NCBI GenBank assembly: GCA_900538355.1
Contig: UPXS01000012.1
Span: forward strand, 4,867 to 68,866
Length of the DNA stretch: 64,000 nt
Reading direction: 5' to 3'
DNA from: an uncultured Veillonella sp.
GTDB lineage: Bacteria; Bacillota; Negativicutes; Veillonellales; Veillonellaceae
Shown: piece after piece, positions 58,352 to 64,000 of the stretch
How positions within the stretch are numbered: position 1 is the stretch's first letter
Layout: each line of letters starts with the position of its first letter
Notes under the pieces: generated by a model
Databases searched by the model: none
What the model was told of the DNA's origin: nothing
What the model saw: the letters and a program-made list of their open reading frames with translations, nothing else
Made by a program: the position numbers and the translations under genes

Positions 58352-58720
58352 TTATAATACTTCTGGAGCCAAAGAAACGATTTTCATGAAGTCTTTTTCA
58401 CGAAGCTCTCTAGCTACAGGTCCAAAGATACGAGTACCACGAGGGGTCTTGTCATCTTTAATAACTACTGCTGCGTTTTCATCGAAACGGATATAGGAAC
58501 CGTCTTGACGGCGGATACCTTTTTTAGAACGAACAATAACAGCTTTGACTACGTCGCCTTTCTTGACAACGCCACCGGGTGATGCATCTTTTACAGAAGC
58601 AACGATTACGTCACCGATATTGCCGAATTTGCGATAAGAACCGCCCATGACTTGGATACACATAATACGTTTTGCACCAGTGTTGTCGGCAACATTCAAA
58701 ATTGTTTGTTGCTGGATCAT
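58352..58720 (-). CDS. rplN: Ribosomal protein L14
   Basis: 50S protein at the subunit interface. The 122-residue protein has MIQQQTILNVADNTGAKRIMC at the start, VVKKGDVVKAVIVRSKKGIRR (about 55-75) and GTRIFGPVARELREKDFMKI near the end. The ATG follows AAGGAGGAATAGACG. It is the first gene of the spc operon; rpsQ of the S10 operon ends 24 bp upstream and no terminator separates them. Confidence 0.98.
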   Translation of the reverse strand: MIQQQTILNVADNTGAKRIMCIQVMGGSYRKFGNIGDVIVASVKDASPGGVVKKGDVVKAVIVRSKKGIRRQDGSYIRFDENAAVVIKDDKTPRGTRIFGPVARELREKDFMKIVSLAPEVL

Positions 58721-58744
58721 CGTCTATTCCTCCTTACATCACTC

Positions 58745-59005
58745 TTATTTTTGTCTTTCAAGAATTTCAACAACTCTCCAACATTTATCTTTAGAAAGTG
58801 GACGAGTTTCTACAATTTTAACTGTATCGCCAATTTGGCACTCATTGTTTTCATCATGAGCTTTGAAGCGTTTAGTGCTAACCATTGGCTTGTTATATAA
58901 TGCGTGAGGTACTTTACGTTCTACAGCAACAACAACAGTTTTATTCATTTTGTCGCTAACAACTTTACCTACGCGGACTTTACGTACGTTTCTTTCTTCT
59001 GCCAC
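58745..59005 (-). CDS. rpsQ: Ribosomal protein S17 (GTG start)
   Basis: 30S primary assembly protein. The 86-residue protein begins VAEERNVRKVRVGKVVSDKM with an OB fold (KTVVVAVERKVPHALYNK and later CQIGDTVKIVETRPLSKDKCWRVVEI). GTG at 59005 is preferred: AAGGAGG lies nine bases upstream, and the longer frame from a TTG at 59026 would place that site in the coding region and add MKRRLKI. It is the last S10 operon gene. Confidence 0.95.
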   Translation of the reverse strand: MAEERNVRKVRVGKVVSDKMNKTVVVAVERKVPHALYNKPMVSTKRFKAHDENNECQIGDTVKIVETRPLSKDKCWRVVEILERQK

Positions 59006-59044
59006 GATTTTAAGCCTCCTTTTCAACCTTTAACAAATCTGTTA

Positions 59045-59248
59045 TTATGCGTTTTCAGATTTAAGTTCAACTTCACGTTGTACAGTTTTAATACGAGCGA
59101 TTGTCTTCTTAACTTCACGAATGCGCATAGGATTTTCTAATTGACCTGTTGCAAGCTGAAAACGGAGGTTAAATAACTCTTCCTTAAGACCGGAAACTTT
59201 TTGTTCCATTTCGGCAGCGCTCATATTGCGAATGTCATTAACCTTCAT
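59045..59248 (-). CDS. rpmC: Ribosomal protein L29
   Basis: 50S protein near the tunnel exit, docking site for the signal recognition particle and trigger factor. The 67-residue helical protein begins MKVNDIRNMSAAEMEQKVSG, with the LFNLRFQLATGQLENPMRIREVKKTIARIKT signature (about 26-56). It overlaps the rplP end by 11 bp. GGTGG lies upstream of the ATG. Confidence 0.97.
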   Translation of the reverse strand: MKVNDIRNMSAAEMEQKVSGLKEELFNLRFQLATGQLENPMRIREVKKTIARIKTVQREVELKSENA

Positions 59249-59675
59249 TTACGTCACCACCCAATTCTTTACCCTTAACAACAAATTTGCATTTGATTGG
59301 AAGTTTATGGCTTGCAAGACGCATAGCTTCACGAGCTGTAGCTTCTGGCACACCGTCCATTTCAAACATTACACGACCTGGTTTAACTACTGCTACCCAG
59401 TATTCAGGAGAACCTTTACCGGAACCCATACGAGTACCAGCTGGTTTAGCTGTGATTGGTTTGTCAGGGAAAATTTTAATCCATACTTTACCACCACGTT
59501 TGATATAACGAGTCATAGCAATACGGGCAGCTTCGATTTGACGGTTAGTGATCCAAGATGGTTCGCATGCTACCAAGCCGAACTCACCATGAGACACTGT
59601 ATTACCGCGCATAGCACGACCTTTCATACGGCCGCGGAATTGCTTACGATGTTTTACGCGCTTTGGAATAAGCAT
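59238..59675 (-). CDS. rplP: Ribosomal protein L16
   Basis: 50S protein near the A site. The 145-residue protein has MLIPKRVKHRKQFRGRMKGRA at the start and conserved WVAVVKPGRVMFEMDGVPEATAREAMRLASHKLPIK in the middle (only partly quoted). The start overlaps the rpsC stop as TAATG. It belongs to the S10 operon and overlaps rpmC by 11 bp. Confidence 0.98.
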   Translation of the reverse strand: MLIPKRVKHRKQFRGRMKGRAMRGNTVSHGEFGLVACEPSWITNRQIEAARIAMTRYIKRGGKVWIKIFPDKPITAKPAGTRMGSGKGSPEYWVAVVKPGRVMFEMDGVPEATAREAMRLASHKLPIKCKFVVKGKELGGDVNEG

Positions 59676-60340
59676 TACTTGCCACCTTCTTCCTTCTTAG
59701 CAGGTTGTTTTGCTTCTGGCAAAACTTCACCTTTGTAAATCCATACTTTAATGCCGATACAACCATATGTTGTATGAGCTTCAGCAGTACCGTAGTCGAT
59801 GTCTGCACGAAGTGTATGCAAAGGAATAGAACCTTCACGGTAGGATTCGCTACGAGCGATTTCAGCACCGCCAAGACGACCGCTTACCATGATTTTAATA
59901 CCTTTTGCACCTAAGCGCATTGTACGACCTACAGCTTGTTTCATTGCACGACGGAAACCGATACGGCGTTCCAATTGGCTAGCAATGTTTTCTGCAACCA
60001 AGATTGCATCCATGTCTGCTTGTTTAATTTCTGCGATGTTAACGTCCACTTGTTTGTCAGTGAAACGAGTCATTGCTTTTTTGATATCTTCGATACCAGC
60101 ACCACCACGACCGATAACCATACCTGGTTTTGCAGTGTGGATAGTCAATTTAATACGTTTATTTGTACGCTCGATTTCAATGCGGGAAATACCAGCAATG
60201 AAAAGGGTTTCTTTCAAGAAGTTACGAATTTTTACGTCTTCATGAAGATTAGCAGCGAAATCTTTATCTGCATACCATTTTGCGTCCCAATCTTTTACGA
60301 TACCGACACGCAAACCGTGTGGATTAACTTTTTGACCCAC
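59675..60340 (-). CDS. rpsC: Ribosomal protein S3
   Basis: 30S protein at the mRNA entrance with helicase activity. The 221-residue protein has the N-terminal VGQKVNPHGLRVGIVKDWDAKW, a KH domain with VIGRGGAGIEDIKK (about 74-87) and the C-terminal GCIGIKVWIYKGEVLPEAKQ. It starts with GTG, with GGAGG upstream, and overlaps rplP. It follows rplV in the S10 operon. Confidence 0.98.
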   Translation of the reverse strand: MGQKVNPHGLRVGIVKDWDAKWYADKDFAANLHEDVKIRNFLKETLFIAGISRIEIERTNKRIKLTIHTAKPGMVIGRGGAGIEDIKKAMTRFTDKQVDVNIAEIKQADMDAILVAENIASQLERRIGFRRAMKQAVGRTMRLGAKGIKIMVSGRLGGAEIARSESYREGSIPLHTLRADIDYGTAEAHTTYGCIGIKVWIYKGEVLPEAKQPAKKEEGGK

Positions 60341-60356
60341 TCTGTTTCCCTCCTTC

Positions 60357-60692
60357 TTAAGCTCTTTCTTTAACTACTACTGTTACATGGCTAGTGCGTT
60401 TCAAAATTTTGAAAGCTTGACCACGGGAACGAGGATGAATGCGTTTTAATGTAGGGCCTTGATCAACGAAGATCTCGGATACGTAAAGATTGTCAACATT
60501 CATATCGAAATTATGTTCAGCGTTTGCGATTGCAGAACGCATAACTTTTTCTACTACATCAGCGCCAACTTTCGGAGTGAACTTCAAGATGGCAAATGCT
60601 TCGCCGATGTTTTTACCGCGCACTAAATCTGCAACGATACGGATTTTACGAGGCGCGATTCGGATATGTCTAGCGATTGCTTTTGCTTCCAT
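60357..60692 (-). CDS. rplV: Ribosomal protein L22
   Basis: 50S tunnel-wall protein. The 111-residue protein has MEAKAIARHIRIAPRKIRIVADLVRG, KVMRSAIANAEHNFDMNVDNLYVSEIFVDQGPTLKRIHPRSRGQAFKI-type middle (partly quoted), and the tip of its loop is where macrolide-resistance mutations occur in other bacteria. It is 13-16 bp from its neighbours rpsS and rpsC. Confidence 0.98.
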   Translation of the reverse strand: MEAKAIARHIRIAPRKIRIVADLVRGKNIGEAFAILKFTPKVGADVVEKVMRSAIANAEHNFDMNVDNLYVSEIFVDQGPTLKRIHPRSRGQAFKILKRTSHVTVVVKERA

Positions 60693-60705
60693 GTATTATT
60701 TCCTC

Positions 60706-60987
60706 CTATTTTTTGCCTGTAGATTTTTCGTCCTTACCGTGACCTTTGAAAGTACGTGTAGGAGCGAACTCACCTAATTTATGACCTACCATATCTTCTG
60801 TAATGAATACAGGTACATGTTTGCGACCATCATGCACAGCAATTGTGTGGCCTACAAAACTTGGGATAATAGTAGAGGCACGGGACCAGGTTTTTACAAC
60901 TTTCTTTTCGTTAGTTTCGTTTAAAGCTTCAACTTTCTTAAGCAAATGATCTGCTACGAAAGGGCCTTTTTTAATAGATCTGGACAC
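60706..60987 (-). CDS. rpsS: Ribosomal protein S19
   Basis: 30S head protein. The 93-residue protein has SRSIKKGPFVADHLLKKVEALN at the start and the TIIPSFVGHTIAVHDGRKHVPVFITEDMVGHKLGEFAPTRTF-type signature in the middle (partly quoted). It starts with GTG, with AAAGGAGATAAAATA upstream, between rplB and rplV. Confidence 0.97.
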   Translation of the reverse strand: MSRSIKKGPFVADHLLKKVEALNETNEKKVVKTWSRASTIIPSFVGHTIAVHDGRKHVPVFITEDMVGHKLGEFAPTRTFKGHGKDEKSTGKK

Positions 60988-61010
60988 TATTTTATCTCCT
61001 TTCCTTTATC

Positions 61011-61841
61011 CTATTTTGTACGACGTTTAATGATTAAGCTGTTAGAAGCTTTTTTCTTGTCGCGAGTTTTAACACCATGTGCTGGTTTGCCCCAAGGTGT
61101 AACAGGATGTTTACGACCAACAGGAGATTTACCTTCACCACCACCATGTGGATGGTCACAAGGGTTCATTACAACACCACGGTTGCCAGGGCGAACGCCC
61201 ATCCAACGATGACGACCAGCTTTACCAATTACAAGGTTGCTGTGGTCAGCGTTACCAACAACACCTACTGTTGCACGGCACTCTTGACGAACACGACGCA
61301 TTTCACCAGATGGTAAACGAAGAATAGCGTAGCCATTATCTTTACCCATCAATTGAGCAGATGTACCAGCGGAACGAACGATTTGGCCACCTTTACCGAT
61401 TTTCAATTCGATATTGTGGATTTGTGTACCGTCTGGAATATTAGCCAATGGTAAGCAGTTACCAGGTTTAATATCGGACTCAGGACCGGAGAATACAACG
61501 TCACCAACTTTTAGACCGTTAGGAGCTAAAATGTAGCGTTTTTCACCATCAGCGTAGTTAAGCAAAGCGATACGAGAAGAACGGTTAGGATCATACTCGA
61601 TTGTTGCTACTTTAGCTGGAATATTATCTTTAGTACGTTTGAAGTCAATAATACGATATTGACGTTTATGACCGCCACCTTGGTGACGAACTGTCATTTT
61701 ACCAGTATTGTTACGACCACCTTTTTGGGAAATCTTAGCGAGCAAAGATTTTTCTGGTTTGCTTGCTGTGATTTCGTCGAAGGCGGATACTGTCATAAAC
61801 CGGCGACCAGCGGAGTACGGTTTAAATGATTTAATTGCCAT
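61011..61841 (-). CDS. rplB: Ribosomal protein L2
   Basis: 50S protein near the peptidyl transferase centre. The 276-residue protein has AIKSFKPYSAGRRFMTVSAFD, the GRNNTGKMTVRHQGGGHKRQYR region (about 40-62) and the C-terminal GGGEGKSPVGRKHPVTPWGKPAHGVKTRDKKK signature with the conserved histidine in PCDHPHGGGEG near residue 229. It lies between rplW and rpsS. Confidence 0.98.
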   Translation of the reverse strand: MAIKSFKPYSAGRRFMTVSAFDEITASKPEKSLLAKISQKGGRNNTGKMTVRHQGGGHKRQYRIIDFKRTKDNIPAKVATIEYDPNRSSRIALLNYADGEKRYILAPNGLKVGDVVFSGPESDIKPGNCLPLANIPDGTQIHNIELKIGKGGQIVRSAGTSAQLMGKDNGYAILRLPSGEMRRVRQECRATVGVVGNADHSNLVIGKAGRHRWMGVRPGNRGVVMNPCDHPHGGGEGKSPVGRKHPVTPWGKPAHGVKTRDKKKASNSLIIKRRTK

Positions 61842-61867
61842 TAGTGGGCCTCCTTACAACTAGACTC

Positions 61868-62152
61868 TTAGACACCTTCAAAGAATTCAATGGATTCGCC
61901 AGCTTTCAAAGTAACGATAGCTTTTTTGTAATCGCTGCGTTTACCTTGTGTACGACCCATGCGTTTAGTTTTGCCTAAAACACGAATAGTAGCTACTTTT
62001 TCTACTTTTACATTGAAGATTTTTTCAACTGCTTGACGGATTTGCACTTTATTTGCAGTCAAAGGCACACGGAAAGTGTATTTGCCTTCTTCCATAAGCA
62101 TAGTGGATTTTTCGGTAATAACCGGGCGGATTAGTACATCATGTAATTGCAT
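61868..62152 (-). CDS. rplW: Ribosomal protein L23
   Basis: 50S protein at the tunnel exit that docks chaperones. The 94-residue protein has MQLHDVLIRPVITEKSTMLMEEGKYTF and FNVKVEKVATIRVLGKTKRMGR (about 48-69). The start overlaps the rplD stop as TAATG, coupling the two genes. Confidence 0.97.
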   Translation of the reverse strand: MQLHDVLIRPVITEKSTMLMEEGKYTFRVPLTANKVQIRQAVEKIFNVKVEKVATIRVLGKTKRMGRTQGKRSDYKKAIVTLKAGESIEFFEGV

Positions 62153-62775
62153 TATCCAAGTACCTCCTCGATTTTTGCGACAGCGCCTTTAGTAATGAAG
62201 AGCTTATCGTAATGAAGAAGATCGAAAATGTTCATACCTTCGCAAGCCAATGCTTTAACGCCTTGGATGTTGCGAGCGGAACGTTCAACATTTACATCAC
62301 CTTCAGTGATGAACAATACTTTTGCATCACCAACATTGAAGCTATTGATAATGTTCAACACTTCTTTAGTTTTAGGAGCTGCTAATGTGATTTCTTCCAA
62401 AACGTATAATTCGCTATTATTCACTTTATCGCTAAGAGCAGATTTAACTGCTAAACGTCTAGCCTTACGAGGCATAGCTTTGTAATAGCTGCGAGGTTGT
62501 GGACCAAATGTAGTACCGCCACCAATCCAGATTGGGGAACGGCTGGAACCGGAACGTGCACGACCAGTACCTTTTTGTTTCCAAGGTTTGCGGCCACCGC
62601 CACGAACCATACCTCTAGTTTTTGTTGCATGTGTGCCGAGACGTTCGTTAGACAATTGACGAACTACGGCTTGATGCATTACGGCTTCGTTAACTTCAAC
62701 GCCGAATACTGCATCGTTTAACTGTATTTCACCGACTTTAACGCCGGATTGATTATATGTTGCTACTGTAGGCAT
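62152..62775 (-). CDS. rplD: Ribosomal protein L4
   Basis: 50S tunnel protein that autoregulates the S10 operon in E. coli. The 207-residue protein has RGMVRGGGRKPWKQKGTGRARSGSSRSPIWIGGGTTFGP (about 55-93, hallmark loop, partly quoted) and the C-terminal NIFDLLHYDKLFITKGAVAKIEEVLG. It lies between rplC and rplW. Confidence 0.98.
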   Translation of the reverse strand: MPTVATYNQSGVKVGEIQLNDAVFGVEVNEAVMHQAVVRQLSNERLGTHATKTRGMVRGGGRKPWKQKGTGRARSGSSRSPIWIGGGTTFGPQPRSYYKAMPRKARRLAVKSALSDKVNNSELYVLEEITLAAPKTKEVLNIINSFNVGDAKVLFITEGDVNVERSARNIQGVKALACEGMNIFDLLHYDKLFITKGAVAKIEEVLG

Positions 62776-62801
62776 TACATAATCCTCCTTTCGACAAATG
62801 A

Positions 62802-63443
62802 TTATTTAACAGGTTTAACCGTGTTGCGAACCATAACCAAGCTACCTTTAGCGCCTGGGATACCACCTTTAACCAATAAAAGGTTACGTTCAGCATCAAC
62901 TTTCACAACGGATAAGCGTTGTACGGTAACTCTGTAACCACCCATTTGTCCAGGGAGTTTTTTACCTTTGTATACCTTACCGCCGCCACCGGAGATCATA
63001 GGACCGATGGAACCAGGTTCACGGTGAGATTTGGAACCATGAGTTTCAGGACCACGGGAGAAGTTATGGCGTTTAATTGTGCCAGCAAAACCCTTACCTT
63101 TACCTGTACCCACTACGTCCACCAATTCACCTTCTGCGAAGATATCAGCTGCCAGAGTTTGGCCTACTGTGTAGTCAGCTGCATTAGCTACGCGAACTTC
63201 GCGAAGATATTTAACTGGAGCTACGCCAGCTTTGTCGAACTGACCTTTTACAGGTTTTGTTAAATGTTTTTCTTTAATGGAACCGTAACCAATTTGTACT
63301 GCTTCGTAGCCGTCTGTTTCAACAGTCTTAACGCGCACTACAACGCTTGGGGTAGTTTCCACTACTGTTACAGGAACTAATTGGCCTTCAGCTGTGAAGA
63401 CTTGAGTCATTCCTAATTTTTTACCCAAAATAGCTTTAGACAT
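62802..63443 (-). CDS. rplC: Ribosomal protein L3
   Basis: 50S protein near the peptidyl transferase centre. The 213-residue protein has MSKAILGKKLGMTQVFTAEGQLVPVTVVE at the start and the GKGFAGTIKRHNFSRGPETHGSKSHREPGSIG signature (about 117-148), with the characteristic RGPETHGS loop. It lies between rpsJ and rplD. Confidence 0.98.
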   Translation of the reverse strand: MSKAILGKKLGMTQVFTAEGQLVPVTVVETTPSVVVRVKTVETDGYEAVQIGYGSIKEKHLTKPVKGQFDKAGVAPVKYLREVRVANAADYTVGQTLAADIFAEGELVDVVGTGKGKGFAGTIKRHNFSRGPETHGSKSHREPGSIGPMISGGGGKVYKGKKLPGQMGGYRVTVQRLSVVKVDAERNLLLVKGGIPGAKGSLVMVRNTVKPVK

Positions 63444-63455
63444 TATCGCACCTCC

Positions 63456-63767
63456 TTATAGTTTTATTTCAATAGATACACCAGCTGGTAAATCTAAACG
63501 AGTGATAGCATCTACTGTTTTCGAATTTGGTTCAAGAATATCGATTAAGCGTTTATGTGTACGCATTTCGAATTGTTCACGAGAATCTTTGTTTACGTGT
63601 ACAGAACGAAGAATTGTGAAGATATTCTTTTCTGTTGGCAATGGAATCGGACCAGATACCATTGCGCCATTTCTTTTTGCAGTGTCTACGATCTTAGCAG
63701 CGCTTTGATCGAGAGCTTTGTGGTCGTATGCCTTAAGGCGAATACGGATTTTTTGCTGTTTAGCCAT
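63456..63767 (-). CDS. rpsJ: Ribosomal protein S10
   Basis: 30S head protein and NusE transcription antitermination factor. The 103-residue protein has KIRIRLKAYDHKALDQSAAKIVDTAKRNGA (about 5-34) and RTHKRLIDILEPNSKTVDAITRLDLPAGVSIEIKL at the end (partly quoted). A short ORF ends two bases before its ATG and covers its ribosome site, so its translation may be coupled to that leader. Confidence 0.98.
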   Translation of the reverse strand: MAKQQKIRIRLKAYDHKALDQSAAKIVDTAKRNGAMVSGPIPLPTEKNIFTILRSVHVNKDSREQFEMRTHKRLIDILEPNSKTVDAITRLDLPAGVSIEIKL

Positions 63768-63769
63768 TA

Positions 63770-63814
63770 TTAATAATTCCTCCTGTCGTCCATTTCGTGA
63801 ATGGGCTGCTCCAT
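63770..63814 (-). CDS. Candidate 14-codon leader ORF before rpsJ
   Basis: Sequence MEQPIHEMDDRRNY, from the ATG at 63814 to a TAA at 63770-63772, two bases before the rpsJ ATG. GGAGGAG lies nine bases before its ATG, partly paired in a CCTC/GAGG hairpin. Two consecutive AGG codons near its end double as the rpsJ Shine-Dalgarno site. A real leader for coupling is possible; a chance ORF cannot be excluded. Confidence 0.4.
   Translation of the reverse strand: MEQPIHEMDDRRNY
63790..63804 (-). promoter_or_regulatory. Small hairpin in the rpsJ leader
   Basis: CCATT and AATGG on the minus strand, five bases apart, lie within the short leader ORF and upstream of the rpsJ ribosome site. Its role is unknown. 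Confidence 0.3.
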
Positions 63815-63854
63815 AGAAATTCTCCTCCGCAGAGGCAACCTTCTACTTCATAGT

Positions 63855-63892
63855 TTAAAAACACAACACTAGAGCGGCATTACTGCCGCTCT
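63855..63892 (-). terminator. Terminator-like hairpin behind tuf
   Basis: A 9-bp perfect stem AGAGCGGCA/TGCCGCTCT with a four-base loop lies 55 bases after the tuf stop. The T run is displaced by about ten bases (AGTGTTGTGTTTTTA), so it may be a weak terminator or a processing hairpin. Confidence 0.5.
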
Positions 63893-63947
63893 GAATGCTG
63901 CATGTATTGTGCTCAACGCATCACTACGATGAGCATAAAAGGTTAAA

Positions 63948-64000
63948 TTAACCTTCGATTTCAGTTACAACGCCAGCGCCTACTGTATGGCCACCTTCGC
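63948..64000 (-). CDS. tuf: Elongation factor Tu, 3' end only
   Basis: The last 16 codons and stop of EF-Tu, reading EGGHTVGAGVVTEIEG, are inside the window; the rest continues past the end. EF-Tu delivers aminoacyl-tRNA to the ribosome. Its position directly upstream of the S10 operon is the standard one. Confidence 0.95.
   Translation of the reverse strand, partial: EGGHTVGAGVVTEIEG

Noticed and set aside
59249..59738. A 170-codon plus-strand ORF in the S10 operon
   Set aside because: It is antisense to rplP and rpsC, with no ribosome site or recognisable product.

Overview
This 64-kb window looks like chromosome of a Veillonella species or a close relative in the Negativicutes (Bacillota with a double membrane). 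Support: moderate-to-low GC with strong Shine-Dalgarno sites, Firmicutes-style ribosomal operons, a fused uroporphyrinogen-III methyltransferase/synthase, a two-subunit 2-oxoacid:ferredoxin oxidoreductase and a pair of CobT-family phosphoribosyltransferases. The genus call comes from gene content and remembered families, not from a search. Nearly all genes lie on the minus strand, so operons read from high to low coordinates. No prophage, insertion sequence, CRISPR array or plasmid origin was seen.

Layout from low to high coordinates. 0.3-7.5 kb: an XRE regulator, then the tetrapyrrole operon (precorrin-2 dehydrogenase, hemA, hemC, cobA-hemD, hemB, hemL), which runs from glutamyl-tRNA to the sirohydrochlorin/corrin branch. 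7.5-10.4 kb: cell-division-linked cluster yggS-sepF-proC-ylmH. 10.6-15.1 kb: pgeF with a radical SAM protein, a DUF3290/DUF421 membrane pair and a small membrane protein. 15.2-22.7 kb: the branched-chain amino acid operon ilvD-ilvA-ilvB-ilvN-(ABC ATPase)-ilvC, preceded by a candidate leader peptide and attenuator. 22.9-28.9 kb: mixed metabolism and transport (DASS anion transporter, cupin, HMA protein, tatA, pgl, crotonase-family enzyme, fused OpuBC-type transporter). 29.2-32.7 kb: rplM-rpsI and a displaced rpsD, flanking an AT-rich pair (immunity-like hypothetical protein and an MFS exporter). 33-34.4 kb: LysR regulator and a YnfA-family protein. 34.5-35.2 kb: nine tRNA genes built from a duplicated Gly-Asn-(Lys)-Glu-Val block. 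35.4-45.4 kb: CobT-like pair, tyrA, MATE transporter with LemA and a large membrane protein, and korAB. 45.7-49.1 kb: truA and the ECF transporter core ecfT-ecfA2-ecfA1. 49.4-64 kb: the alpha, spc and S10 ribosomal operons in canonical order, ending in the 3' end of tuf.

The themes fit an asaccharolytic, organic-acid-fermenting anaerobe. Tetrapyrrole synthesis and lower-ligand activation serve cobamide production, KorAB links 2-oxoacids to ferredoxin, and ilv genes provide branched-chain amino acids. The most interesting regulatory signals are the branched-chain-rich 43-codon leader with a downstream terminator before ilvD, a 14-codon leader ORF abutting rpsJ, and a well-folded leader before rplM. 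Several displacements are notable: rpsD is absent from the alpha operon, rplM-rpsI is split from truA, and two transporter components lack partners.
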